Position numbers and translations under genes: made by a program. The notes beneath the pieces are model-generated. The model worked only from the letters and a program-made list of their open reading frames with translations, ran no database searches and was not told the origin of the DNA. Shown in pieces: positions 8,552-16,938 of a DNA stretch of 64,000 nt; within the stretch, counting starts at the first letter, position 1; every line of letters starts with the position of its first letter. The stretch comes from Cytophagales bacterium (GTDB lineage Bacteria; Bacteroidota; Bacteroidia; Cytophagales; Thermoflexibacteraceae): assembly GCA_013299115.1 (NCBI GenBank), contig JAAFKA010000005.1:124001-188000 (forward strand), in the 5' to 3' direction.

Positions 8552-8623
8552 TTATCGGACACTTTTGAAGTGTCCGATAAATATTAAAACCGACTTATCG
8601 GACACTTTTGAAGTGTCCGATAA
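8552..8623. repeat. Two tandem copies of a GGACACTTTTGAAGTGTCC hairpin
   Basis: The 29-bp palindrome centred on GACACTTTTGAAGTGTC occurs at 8552-8580 and again at 8595-8623, with flanking ACTACTT/AAGTAGT able to pair around both. They lie in the 5' leader of the methyltransferase gene, so in RNA they could form one compound stem or two stem-loops. Related hairpins occur at 18263-18293 and 26926-26958. Confidence 0.75.
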
Positions 8624-8654
8624 GTAGTCCAAAACATATAAACAAACGACCAAC

Positions 8655-9848
8655 GTGGCAAAAATCATCTTAGCACCGCAAAAAGCCCGACGAGTGGAGT
8701 CGGGGCATCCTTGGGTTTATGACAATGAAGTTGCCCAAACCGAAGGCACTTACCTTGCTGGCGACATTGTGGAGGTGTATAATCACAAAAGGCAATTTAT
8801 TGGCAAGGGTTATATCAATCCGCAATCTCATATTTTAGTTCGTTTGCTCACACGCAACGCAAAGGAGGAAATAAACAAAGATTTTTTCAAACGGAGGTTG
8901 CAAGAGGCTTTGGCTTTCAGGCACTTGCAAGGCTACGAACATACATTTCGCTGGGTATTTGGTGAGGCAGATTTTTTGCCTGCTTTGGTCTTAGACAAAT
9001 TTGGAGATTGTGTGGTGTTGCAAACTTTGTCGTTGGGTATGGACAAATTTAAGTCGTTGTTAGTAGAGGTCATTGTGGAGTTGGTGCAACCTTTGGCAAT
9101 TTATGAACGAAATGACGTGCCTGTACGTGAACTCGAAGGGCTACCGCAACAGACAGGTTTTCTCTGGACTAAGGACTTGGCTGCTGCTCAAACGGCTGTA
9201 AAACAAGGCATTACGATAAAAGAAAACGGTTTTCAGTTCAAAATAGACGTGGCGGAGGGGCAAAAAACAGGCTATTTTCTCGACCAAACCGAAAACAGGG
9301 CAGCCATTGCACCTTATGTAAAGGGCAAGACCGTATTAGATTGTTTTTCGCACACAGGTTCTTTTGCCATTCACGCCGCAGGTTACGGAGCAAAACAAGT
9401 TACAGCCTTAGATATTTCCGAACAAGCTATGCAGAGTGCCAAACAAAATGCAGCCCTGAACCAGTTGGAGAACATAGAGTTTATCACTGCCAATGCTTTT
9501 GATTTGCTCAAAGAATGGACAAAAAACAACCGCCAATTTGATGTAGTCATTCTCGACCCACCTGCTTTCACAAAATCTCGGCAAAATATTCACAATGCTT
9601 TGCGGGGTTACAAAGAAATTAACCTAAGAGGGCTGAAATTGGTAAAATCAGGCGGATTTCTTATCACTTGCACTTGTTCGCACTTTATTACACCCGAACT
9701 TTTCAAAAAAGTGTTGCAAGAAGCAGCCACCGATGCCCAAAAAACTATACGTGAAGTTACTTTTAAAGTGCAGGGCAAAGACCACCCTATTTTGTGGAAT
9801 GTGGACGAAACTTTGTACCTTAAATTTTATATTTTGCAGGTTTGGTAA
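8655..9848 (+). CDS. rlmI: Class I SAM-dependent rRNA large-subunit methyltransferase (RlmI-like)
   Basis: A 397-aa cytosine-C5 rRNA methyltransferase of the RlmI (YccW) type, which methylates 23S rRNA C1962. An N-terminal PUA domain (residues 1-75; RRVESGHPWVYDNEV) is followed by an EEHEY-like middle region and a Rossmann methyltransferase domain with VLDCFSHTGSFAIHAA (motif I, SAM binding), VTALDIS and VILDPPAF (motif IV). The start is GTG at 8655; no in-frame ATG gives the full PUA domain. Converges on the 9853-11103 gene with only 4 bp between them. Confidence 0.85.
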   Translation: MAKIILAPQKARRVESGHPWVYDNEVAQTEGTYLAGDIVEVYNHKRQFIGKGYINPQSHILVRLLTRNAKEEINKDFFKRRLQEALAFRHLQGYEHTFRWVFGEADFLPALVLDKFGDCVVLQTLSLGMDKFKSLLVEVIVELVQPLAIYERNDVPVRELEGLPQQTGFLWTKDLAAAQTAVKQGITIKENGFQFKIDVAEGQKTGYFLDQTENRAAIAPYVKGKTVLDCFSHTGSFAIHAAGYGAKQVTALDISEQAMQSAKQNAALNQLENIEFITANAFDLLKEWTKNNRQFDVVILDPPAFTKSRQNIHNALRGYKEINLRGLKLVKSGGFLITCTCSHFITPELFKKVLQEAATDAQKTIREVTFKVQGKDHPILWNVDETLYLKFYILQVW

Positions 9849-9852
9849 AAAG

Positions 9853-11103
9853 CTAAAAAAACGACCTAAAAATTCTATTGCGTCTTCTCAACATAAACAA
9901 TACTACCAACACCACCAAAACCAAGCTCAAACCGCCAAGAAAAAGATTTTGGAGTGAAAAAAATGCAATATTTTCTATGTTGGCTTCCAAGTTGTGGGTT
10001 TGGCTGCCTATCATTTTGATATGGTCTGGATAAACTATTTCCAAACTATCGGGGATTTGCACACTCACAATGGGCTGCTGCGTAGGTAGGTGGCGATGTT
10101 CACCACCAAAACGCAACAAATAAGGTTGGTTTGCCTCCAAATTTGCAATTAAATAATATTTCAGTTGGTAAGGTTGTATGTTCGCAACACGCAAACGAGG
10201 TTGTTTGTAATTGTGAATTTTAAATCTGAAATACTGCCCATACAATTTTGGCAACACCAAATAGTTGGCTTGTTCGGGGGTGTATTGAAAGGTTTGAGAA
10301 TGTTCAAAAAATCCCAAAGAGTCTTTTTTTGTTTGCAATTCTATGTTATAAGCATAGTTGGTTGTTTTTGTAACAAACTGAAAATCAAGCCAATTAATGT
10401 ATTGTCTTTCCTCGAAACTAAAATCAACGTAAGTTATAGAATCTGCCTGCTGAATAAAAGTAGTTTGGGTTATGGTAGGTTGAGGCAACAAATTGTAACT
10501 TTCCTTCACAAACAGCGAAGTTTCCATACCAATCTGTTGAATGGCAAGCGGAGGAGTATCAAAGTCGTCTATTCTGACCCTGATGTATTTGTAGTCGTTT
10601 CTTTTTAATCCCGTCAATTTAAAATGAGTTTGTTTTCCGCCTGCTATCTTAAAAGTGTCCTTCAATACAAACCATTGTTGGTGGTCTTGACTTCCGCTAA
10701 TGTCTATGGTTTTTTGCCCCTCAAAAGGATTTACTTCCAAGAGCAAATTGTCTATGGTCAGTTCTTTGGCATTTACCATTATCCACTCTGTACAGCAACC
10801 TGTTTTTTGGTTTTTTTGGTAAATTTCCAATGCTATTTTTTGAATAGAAGGACTTATAGGGTTGCTGGACTGCACCACATATTGGATTTCTTGCTCTTTG
10901 GGGTCGTAAATCCGAATGTTAGCCAGCGAAGCATTTAGTCTATTGACAATCTGCGAATTAAGTTCTATTTTGTGATAGCCACTTCGAGCCACCGAAAATT
11001 TATCACTTTCATACAAAAAGTGTTGAGCCTTTGCTTGTTGCCAAATCAATAGAGAAAAGAAAAAAAGTACTATATAAACGAAACGTAGCGGTGTTGCATA
11101 CAT
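9853..11103 (-). CDS. Exported single-span membrane protein (DUF3999-like)
   Basis: 416 aa with a signal peptide (YIVLFFFSLLIWQQAKAQ), a large beta-rich periplasmic region and a C-terminal membrane helix (about 385-404, LGGLSLVLVVLVVLFML) followed by a basic RRRNR tail. Discoidin-like phrases (DISGSQDHQQWFVL, YKYIRVRIDDF) appear twice. The layout resembles DUF3999 proteins, but I am not certain of the family. Function unknown; the sandwich domains suggest ligand or carbohydrate binding at the cell envelope. Confidence 0.6.
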   Translation of the reverse strand: MYATPLRFVYIVLFFFSLLIWQQAKAQHFLYESDKFSVARSGYHKIELNSQIVNRLNASLANIRIYDPKEQEIQYVVQSSNPISPSIQKIALEIYQKNQKTGCCTEWIMVNAKELTIDNLLLEVNPFEGQKTIDISGSQDHQQWFVLKDTFKIAGGKQTHFKLTGLKRNDYKYIRVRIDDFDTPPLAIQQIGMETSLFVKESYNLLPQPTITQTTFIQQADSITYVDFSFEERQYINWLDFQFVTKTTNYAYNIELQTKKDSLGFFEHSQTFQYTPEQANYLVLPKLYGQYFRFKIHNYKQPRLRVANIQPYQLKYYLIANLEANQPYLLRFGGEHRHLPTQQPIVSVQIPDSLEIVYPDHIKMIGSQTHNLEANIENIAFFSLQNLFLGGLSLVLVVLVVLFMLRRRNRIFRSFF

Positions 11104-11337
11104 GAGAAAAATCTAGTTAGAAAATTGTTTGTTGGGCGTGTTTTTGTAAAAAAATCAATACCCAATAGTTGATGACAAAAAAGGAAAGAAGTAAATAAAA
11201 ATAAAAAACTATTTTTTATGTGAAAGAACAATTTTTTTTCTCAAAAAATTTAAAAATTTTGTTACTTTTTGTATTTTTTTCATTGTAACCTTAAAGTAGT
11301 TAGTCCACTATTTTTCTATCTACTATTTATTTATGGT

Positions 11338-12150
11338 ATGGCTTACATAGAGGAAATTTTCGAACACCGCAACCAGCAATATGGTGCTTACGTTTTACGC
11401 AAGTCATACCCACGCCATTTGACTGTTGCCTTTGGTTATACTGTGGTCATTTGTTTGGCTGCTATTTTGGGTTATGTTTTTTATGACTACCAACAAAGCA
11501 AAAACTTACCTGTTCCGTTCAAAATAAAGCCAGAAATAGTGGCAGCACCTTGGAACTCTGCCCACCAATTGGTCTATCTAAAAGTGCAGTATGACCCTAC
11601 AGGCAGGCAGAAAGAGGAGGACGGCGACAATCATTTGCAACTAACCAAATCAAACTGTTCAGGTTTTGTACCAGCACAAGGCAAGCAAGACGAAACAGTG
11701 AGCAAATTGAATATTTCTTTTAACCCCAACAAGGTAAAAGCCTACCGTTTTTTAGGTTATGAAAGCCAATCTTTGTTAGTTAAACCTTTAACTGCACAGT
11801 TTTACCAACTACAAGATACTGTTAAAAACCTCCCTATTGGTCATTTAGTAGCTGTTTTGTACGAAATAGTGCCTATGACTACTCCTACATCTGCTGACAC
11901 TAAAACGACTTTGGAAGATTCGACTTACCAAAGTGTATTGCCAGCTACTCACGACTATTGGCAGCAAAATCCTTCTGGACTCTTTCAACTGAGTTTCAGG
12001 TATTCTCGGCTCAACGAGCAAAAGACTCGGCTAATTTATTGCAACATTCATGAAGAAAAGCCTTTCCCTTTGGCTTACACTTCGTCTGCTTGTCAGTTTG
12101 CGGTGGCAGTGTGTCAAAATAACCTACCTTTATTAGGGTTGATAAAGTAG
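11338..12150 (+). CDS. TonB-type N-terminus joined to a YfbK-like (DUF3520) C-terminal region
   Basis: 270 aa from the ATG at 11338 (MAYIEEIFEHRNQQYGAYVL); a longer start at 11269 is less likely. Residues 1-55 match the cytoplasmic motif and membrane helix that open Bacteroidota energy-transducer TonB proteins (EHRNQQYGAYVLRKSYPRHL, then a helix VAFGYTVVICLAAILGYVF). The rest is not a TonB C-terminal domain: SFNPNKVKAYRFLGYES, PIGHLVAVLYEIVP and the ending QFAVAVCQNN follow the order seen at the C-terminus of von Willebrand-type YfbK proteins (DUF3520). The VWA domain itself is absent. Likely inner-membrane anchored with a periplasmic domain; role unknown. Confidence 0.6.
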   Translation: MAYIEEIFEHRNQQYGAYVLRKSYPRHLTVAFGYTVVICLAAILGYVFYDYQQSKNLPVPFKIKPEIVAAPWNSAHQLVYLKVQYDPTGRQKEEDGDNHLQLTKSNCSGFVPAQGKQDETVSKLNISFNPNKVKAYRFLGYESQSLLVKPLTAQFYQLQDTVKNLPIGHLVAVLYEIVPMTTPTSADTKTTLEDSTYQSVLPATHDYWQQNPSGLFQLSFRYSRLNEQKTRLIYCNIHEEKPFPLAYTSSACQFAVAVCQNNLPLLGLIK

Positions 12151-12179
12151 TACACAAAAATTGATGCAATGTATTGCCT

Positions 12180-12722
12180 TTATTCCTTTTTCAAATCTAT
12201 TGTAAATTTCAAATCTGCATCTATTGTAACAGTCCCCAGCGTAGGAATATTTTGCAGCCTTAGCCCTTGAATAGTTTGTTTTGACTCTATTTGCAAGGTA
12301 TTGCTGTAATTTGGATTGAGTATTTTTACCAAAAAAGTGCTGGGCAGGGCAGCAGTTCCTCCCAACATAGGTGCATTATTTATCCCAGCAAACTCTATGC
12401 TTTGGTTGTTATCTATAAATTTCCAAGTACCCTTAGTCGTTTGTTGTTGCCCTCCTTGTTGCAAAGTAACCTCTACGTCTTTTTCATTTAAAAAATTAAA
12501 AACTCGGATGGGTCTAATGGTATCAGTAGAAAAACCCGAATTACCAAGCAATACTAAAGCAATCGCAGGGGTAGCTTTTGTAATATTTACGTTGGTAATA
12601 GTTTTGGTTTCTGTCCACTTACCTTTAATACGAGCCAAAGGTGTAGGAACAGGGTCTGAACCACCGCAAGCTTGCGATAAAGCAGCCAAGCCAATGAAAG
12701 CAAAAATGATACGTTTTTTCAT
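12180..12722 (-). CDS. Predicted lipoprotein
   Basis: 180 aa with a type II signal peptide: MKKRIIFAFIGLAALSQACGG, lipobox LSQA-C with Cys 19. The mature part has lipocalin-like phrasing typical of small Bacteroidota lipoproteins (IKGKWTETKTITNV near the start, KGTWKFIDNNQSIEF in the middle), suggesting a beta-barrel of the lipocalin-like class. Attachment to the periplasmic or outer-membrane face is inferred. A TACTTTTG promoter box lies about 60 bp upstream. Confidence 0.6.
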   Translation of the reverse strand: MKKRIIFAFIGLAALSQACGGSDPVPTPLARIKGKWTETKTITNVNITKATPAIALVLLGNSGFSTDTIRPIRVFNFLNEKDVEVTLQQGGQQQTTKGTWKFIDNNQSIEFAGINNAPMLGGTAALPSTFLVKILNPNYSNTLQIESKQTIQGLRLQNIPTLGTVTIDADLKFTIDLKKE

Positions 12723-12781
12723 ATTTTTAGAAAATTTTAAGTTTTATAACACTACTTAGAGTTTTACAACTACTTATAGCC

Positions 12782-12789
12782 CAAAAGTA
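12782..12789 (-). promoter_or_regulatory. -7 promoter box (TACTTTTG) of the lipoprotein gene
   Basis: Minus-strand TACTTTTG matches TAnnTTTG about 60 bp upstream of the lipoprotein ATG. Confidence 0.4.
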
Positions 12790-12861
12790 TTCAAAAAACT
12801 TGACAACATAATCATTTATACTGTTCAAAAATTATGTCTAAATAAATAAAATTTATGACTA

Positions 12862-13159
12862 ATTTGTATGGCGGACTTTAGTTCAATGCTATTAAACTAA
12901 GAAAGCAAAACAAGTAAATTTATAATTAATTGATTATCAATAGATTAAATCATTTTTAAGTCCGTAGGGCTGAAATATTTATAGCAAAAGTAAGCACCGA
13001 CTCCCCAAAGTGCTGTAGGCACGATATATTTTGCTCGCAGTGGAACTGCTACGGCACTTTGGGAGGCAGGAATATGCTCCTATTATAAATATTTCGTGCC
13101 TACGGCACTTTTTAAAATTTCCTTAGCTTAACAGTATTGGACTAAAGTCTGTGGTACAA
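12862..13159. repeat. About 300-bp nested inverted-repeat element (MITE-like)
   Basis: This non-coding stretch folds back on itself at three levels. Outer arms: GACTTTAGTTCAATGCTATT at 12874-12893 pairs imperfectly with 13130-13149, extending to about 12862 and 13159. Middle arms: CCGTAGGGCTGAAATATTTATA (12962-12983, quoted for position; 18 of 22 pair) with 13084-13107. Inner arms: CCCCAAAGTGCTGTAG (13003-13018) with CTACGGCACTTTGGG. No ORF is inside. The GCCGTAGGCACGAAATATT core is a motif I recognise from intergenic palindromes of Bacteroidota. It fills most of the gap between the lipoprotein and the glycosyltransferase gene. Confidence 0.7.
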
Positions 13160-13236
13160 ACCTATACATTTTAAGCTGTTTCATTAGTTAAGTTGAAAAA
13201 TAAGACTAACTTAACACAATTAATTATAAAATTGCC

Positions 13237-13244
13237 TACTTTTG
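13237..13244 (+). promoter_or_regulatory. -7 promoter box (TACTTTTG) of the GT-C gene
   Basis: TACTTTTG matches TAnnTTTG, 66 bp before the ATG at 13310. Confidence 0.45.
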
Positions 13245-13309
13245 CACTTCACATTTAGATATTAATGTTCATATCTAATTGGTAAATTTACCATTCATTT
13301 AGTTTTTTC

Positions 13310-14905
13310 ATGTCAAAAAAAATAACTGCGCCGCCACCTGTTACCACGCCGACTGCTACGGCAGAAACTGCCTTTTTGGTTTCTAAACCTATTTTGTGGG
13401 GTCTGACCTTTGCCGTTGCATTGGTTTATGGTTTGTTGTCTTTTCAGTCCGATGGTTTTTACCAGCAAGACGAAGCTGCCCATTATGTTTCGATGCTCAA
13501 TTTTTGGAACAACCCACACACTGTTATTGGCAACTGGGCAAAACCGGGCTATAAATTTATTTATGCTGTGCCTGCCTTGTTCGGAAAGTCGGCTGTGTTG
13601 TGGCTAAATTGTGTGTTTGCAGCTTTTTCCTGCTATTTGGCTTACAGAACAGCCGAAAAATTGGGGTCAAAATATCCTTTGTTGGCTTTTGTTTTCTTAG
13701 CTTTTCAGCCTTTGTGGTTGGGCTTGGCTTTTCGCAATTATTCGGAGTTACCCGCAGCTTTTTTGCTGTTGTTGGTTGTGTATTTGTATTTGCACCAAAA
13801 ATATATTTTTTCGGCTTTGGTAGCCTCTTATTTGTGCTTGATTAGGCAAGAATTGTACCCTTTTGTGGCTCTGTATTTTCTGTATTTGGGCTACCGCAAA
13901 CAGTGGATTGCAGCTCTGTTGTTGGGAGTTTTCCCTTTACTACATAATATTTGGGGTTTTAGTTTGACAGGCGATGCTTTGTATTTGCTACACCAAATCA
14001 CAGGCACAAGCACCAAAATAGGCGATGCCTACCCACGTGCAGGTTTCGACCATTATTGGCGTTTTTCGGGTGTGGTCTATGGGGCTGTTACCATTACCTT
14101 ACTCACTGCTTATACGGCTGCCAAAGCTACTCAACGGCAGTTGCCACCTCTTGTGGCATTTTTGCCTATGGCTTTGTACTTTTTGATGTATTGTTTGTTC
14201 AATTTTCAGGCTTTCCCCATGGGTCCGTCAAGTGCGGGCAATTTGCGTTATTTGCTGATAATTTCTCCACTTACCGCCATTTTTGCAGCCTTAGCCATAG
14301 AGGAAGTAAAGCAAACGACCAATAAAAACCTGATAATCATAGCTTTAGCTGTCTTGTTTGTCTTTGCAGCCACGAGTATGACCTACCAACACAACTTTGT
14401 CCGTTTTGACGAAGACCAACGTGATTGGAAAGTATTAATTGGTTTATTGGCAACGGCTGTTTTGTTGTTTTTCCCCTTGTCTTTGCCCCAAAAAACCTAT
14501 TCTTTTCTTGCTGTTACGCTGTTTATGGCTTTGATTACCCTCAAACCTATTAAAATGGGCGAGGAAGACAAAACTTGCAAACAACTTGCCGAGTGGTATG
14601 CTGCCAATTTTGGCAACCAAAAACAGTTGCAAGTGCTGTATCAACACGACATGATTAGTTATTTTCTGAACAAGCCCAAAGGTAGTTTTCAACCCGCAGC
14701 CTTAGACATGAACGAGGAAAACATACAAAAAGCCCCCAAAGGCAGTCTGATTATTTGGGATTCGCATTATAGTTACAGACCCGAACTCCGCAAAGGTTGT
14801 GTGCAGTACGACTATTTTACCAAAAAACCACAGGAATACGAATTGTTGCAACAGTTTGTAACCCAAGACCAAACTTTTGGTGCTTTGGTGTTTAGGAAAC
14901 TGTAA
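13310..14905 (+). CDS. Multi-pass GT-C-type glycosyltransferase (ArnT/PMT-like)
   Basis: 531 aa with about eleven hydrophobic helices. A cytoplasmic Thr/Pro-rich N-terminus (1-25) is followed by the first helix and then GFYQQDEAAHYVSML, the acidic DE motif in the first periplasmic loop typical of GT-C enzymes that use polyprenyl-phosphate sugars. The helical block ends near residue 395 and a soluble periplasmic C-terminal domain follows. It probably transfers a sugar from a lipid carrier to lipid, glycan or protein at the outer face of the inner membrane. Acceptor unknown. Its stop precedes the tandem array by 43 bp, which contains a separate promoter box. Confidence 0.65.
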   Translation: MSKKITAPPPVTTPTATAETAFLVSKPILWGLTFAVALVYGLLSFQSDGFYQQDEAAHYVSMLNFWNNPHTVIGNWAKPGYKFIYAVPALFGKSAVLWLNCVFAAFSCYLAYRTAEKLGSKYPLLAFVFLAFQPLWLGLAFRNYSELPAAFLLLLVVYLYLHQKYIFSALVASYLCLIRQELYPFVALYFLYLGYRKQWIAALLLGVFPLLHNIWGFSLTGDALYLLHQITGTSTKIGDAYPRAGFDHYWRFSGVVYGAVTITLLTAYTAAKATQRQLPPLVAFLPMALYFLMYCLFNFQAFPMGPSSAGNLRYLLIISPLTAIFAALAIEEVKQTTNKNLIIIALAVLFVFAATSMTYQHNFVRFDEDQRDWKVLIGLLATAVLLFFPLSLPQKTYSFLAVTLFMALITLKPIKMGEEDKTCKQLAEWYAANFGNQKQLQVLYQHDMISYFLNKPKGSFQPAALDMNEENIQKAPKGSLIIWDSHYSYRPELRKGCVQYDYFTKKPQEYELLQQFVTQDQTFGALVFRKL

Positions 14906-14914
14906 CAATTTTTG

Positions 14915-14922
14915 TATCTTTG
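14915..14922 (+). promoter_or_regulatory. -7 promoter box (TATCTTTG) of the tandem paralogue array
   Basis: TTTTTGTATCTTTGT precedes the first array ATG by 26 bp. The same phrase recurs at 22421-22434 in front of the broken sixth copy, suggesting the promoter was duplicated with the gene family. Confidence 0.5.
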
Positions 14923-14948
14923 TTCCAACAAAACAATTAGGAAAAACT

Positions 14949-15593
14949 ATGCAAACCGCAACATTTAAAGGTTGGATATTGACCCAATTAGACCATGCTT
15001 TTGGTATCAAACAAGTTTTGGTTACAGATAGCAAGGCACTGCAAAAATGGCAGCTACTTTCAAAGGATATGGAAATATCTGACTATGAAAAACAGCAACT
15101 TTTAGACCTGCAACAGCCCTTGATTTGGGGAGGCAAAGGCTGGAATGAATACGAGTTGGAAAATAAATTTATCAGTCCTGTATTTATGGTTACAAAATTT
15201 GACGACCGAATTATAGGTTATTTTGTAGAACGAAAATTAGAGGGACAAGTGGGCAATTATTTTCTTTCGGGTACTGTTGATGGTATGATAGCCACTGGTT
15301 TCCGCGACCCTGAAAAACCCCTATTTTGCCTTCACGAATACAAACGCAGTGTGGACAACGAAGGCAGTCCCGATGCCCAAGCCTTAGCTGCTATGTTGGT
15401 GGTGCAGGCAGACGAAGGAGGTACAAAACCTATTTACGGCTTGTATATTGTAGGCTTGATTTGGAATTTTATGGTTTTGGAAGGCAAGCAATATGCCATT
15501 AGCAAAAGCTACAATGCAGAAAATGAGGATATTTTTGAGTTGTTTAAAATGCTAAAAGCCTTGAAACAAATTATTAAAACAGAGTTGTTGTAA
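14949..15593 (+). CDS. PD-(D/E)XK-like protein, tandem copy 1 of 5
   Basis: 214 aa; the ATG at 14949 is set by alignment with the four copies that follow. Conserved blocks suggest a PD-(D/E)XK nuclease-type fold: ELENKFISPV (helix acid), LSGTVDGMIATG (catalytic-type Asp), FCLHEYKRS (E-x-K) and DAQALAAMLVVQ (Gln-containing helix). No DNA-binding or membrane segment is seen. Residues 15-60, between the start MQTATFKGWILTQLDHAFG and GGKGWNE, are the variable part; this copy has the SKALQKWQLLSKDMEISDYE type and ends with the SKSYNAENEDIFELF type. Function unknown; first gene of an apparent operon next to a TIR protein. Confidence 0.7.
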   Translation: MQTATFKGWILTQLDHAFGIKQVLVTDSKALQKWQLLSKDMEISDYEKQQLLDLQQPLIWGGKGWNEYELENKFISPVFMVTKFDDRIIGYFVERKLEGQVGNYFLSGTVDGMIATGFRDPEKPLFCLHEYKRSVDNEGSPDAQALAAMLVVQADEGGTKPIYGLYIVGLIWNFMVLEGKQYAISKSYNAENEDIFELFKMLKALKQIIKTELL

Positions 15594-15610
15594 AATAAAA
15601 CCAAAAAACT

Positions 15611-16255
15611 ATGCAAACCGCAGCTTTTAAAGGTTGGATTTTGACCCAATTAGACCATGCCTTTGGTATTAAGCAAACTTATGATGACGATTTTGCTCCC
15701 CTTAAAAAATGGCAAGACTTGTCTAAGATTCAAACTATTTCCGACTTTGAAAAACAAACTTTATTAAATTTGCAAAAACCATTGAGAAGAGGAGGCAAGG
15801 GCTGGAATGAAGTGGAGTTAGAAAACAAATTTATTAGTCCTGTTTTTATGACTGTTGAGTTTGACGACCTCGATATTGGTTATTTTTTGGAGAGAAAATT
15901 AGAGGGGCAAGTAGGCAATTATTTTTTGTCGGGCACTGTCGATGGTATGATTGCAACAGGCATAAGAGACCCCGATAAACCTTTTTTCTGTTTGCACGAA
16001 TATAAACGAAGTGTGGACAACGAAGGCAGTCCCGATGCCCAAGCCTTAGCTGCTATGTTGGTGGTGCAGGCAGACGAAGGAGGTACAAAACCTATTTACG
16101 GACTGTATATTGTAGGCTTGATTTGGAATTTTATGGTTTTGGAAGGTAAGCAATATGCTATTTCGGCAAACTATGATGCTTCCAATGATGGACTTTTTGA
16201 GTTGTTTAAAATGCTCAAAGCCTTAAAACAAATTATTAAAACAGAATTGTTGTAA
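15611..16255 (+). CDS. PD-(D/E)XK-like protein, tandem copy 2 of 5
   Basis: 214 aa, starting 17 bp after copy 1 stops. The first 20 residues and everything after GGKGWNEVELENKF are close to copy 1, with the same VDGMIATG, HEYKRSVDNEGSPDAQALA core. The variable segment is of the other type (YDDDFAPLKKWQDLSKIQTI), and the C-terminal end is the SANYDASNDGLFELF type. The mix of segment types between neighbours points to recombination among copies. Function unknown. Confidence 0.7.
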   Translation: MQTAAFKGWILTQLDHAFGIKQTYDDDFAPLKKWQDLSKIQTISDFEKQTLLNLQKPLRRGGKGWNEVELENKFISPVFMTVEFDDLDIGYFLERKLEGQVGNYFLSGTVDGMIATGIRDPDKPFFCLHEYKRSVDNEGSPDAQALAAMLVVQADEGGTKPIYGLYIVGLIWNFMVLEGKQYAISANYDASNDGLFELFKMLKALKQIIKTELL

Positions 16256-16273
16256 AATAAAAACCAAAAAACT

Positions 16274-16918
16274 ATGCAAACCGCAGCTTTTAAAGGTTGG
16301 ATTTTGACCCAATTAGACCATGCCTTTGGTATTAAACAAGTTTATGACCGAAAATTTGCTCCCCTCAAAAAATGGCAAGACTTGGCACAAGGTCAAATCA
16401 TTTCTGATTTGGAAAGGCAAAAATTATTGGATTTACAAGAGCCTTTGGAATGGGGAGGCAAAGGTTGGAATGAAGTAGAATTAGAAAACAAGTTTATTAG
16501 CCCTGTGTTTATGGCTGTTCGGTTTGACGACCAAGTAATTGGCTATTTTTTAGAAAGAAAATTAGAAGGGCAAGTAGGCAATTATTTTTTGTCAGGTATT
16601 GTCGATGGTATGATTGCAACAGGCGTAAGAGACCCTGATAAACCTTTTTTCTGTTTGCACGAATATAAACGAAGTGTGGACAACGAAGGTAGCCCCGATG
16701 CCCAAGCCTTAGCTGCTATGTTGGTGGTGCAGGCAGACGAAGGAGGTACAAAACCTATTTACGGCTTGTATATTGTGGGGCTGATTTGGAATTTTATGGT
16801 CTTAGAAGGCAATCAATATGCTATTTCGGCAAACTATGATGCTTCCAATGATGGACTTTTTGAGTTGTTTAAAATGCTAAAAGCCTTGAAACATATTATC
16901 AAAACAGAGTTGTTGTAA
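16274..16918 (+). CDS. PD-(D/E)XK-like protein, tandem copy 3 of 5
   Basis: 214 aa, 18 bp after copy 2. Variable segment YDRKFAPLKKWQDLAQGQII resembles copy 2, then EWGGKGWNEVELENKF. Core Asp/E-x-K/Gln residues are all retained (IVDGMIATG, HEYKRS, DAQALAA). C-terminal end is of the SANYDASNDG type. Same strand and likely same transcript as its neighbours. Confidence 0.7.
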   Translation: MQTAAFKGWILTQLDHAFGIKQVYDRKFAPLKKWQDLAQGQIISDLERQKLLDLQEPLEWGGKGWNEVELENKFISPVFMAVRFDDQVIGYFLERKLEGQVGNYFLSGIVDGMIATGVRDPDKPFFCLHEYKRSVDNEGSPDAQALAAMLVVQADEGGTKPIYGLYIVGLIWNFMVLEGNQYAISANYDASNDGLFELFKMLKALKHIIKTELL

Positions 16919-16938
16919 AATTAAAAACCAAAAAAACT

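Noticed and set aside
8552-8623. Minimal CRISPR array
   Set aside because: Only two palindromic copies with 14-bp between them, no cas genes in the window.
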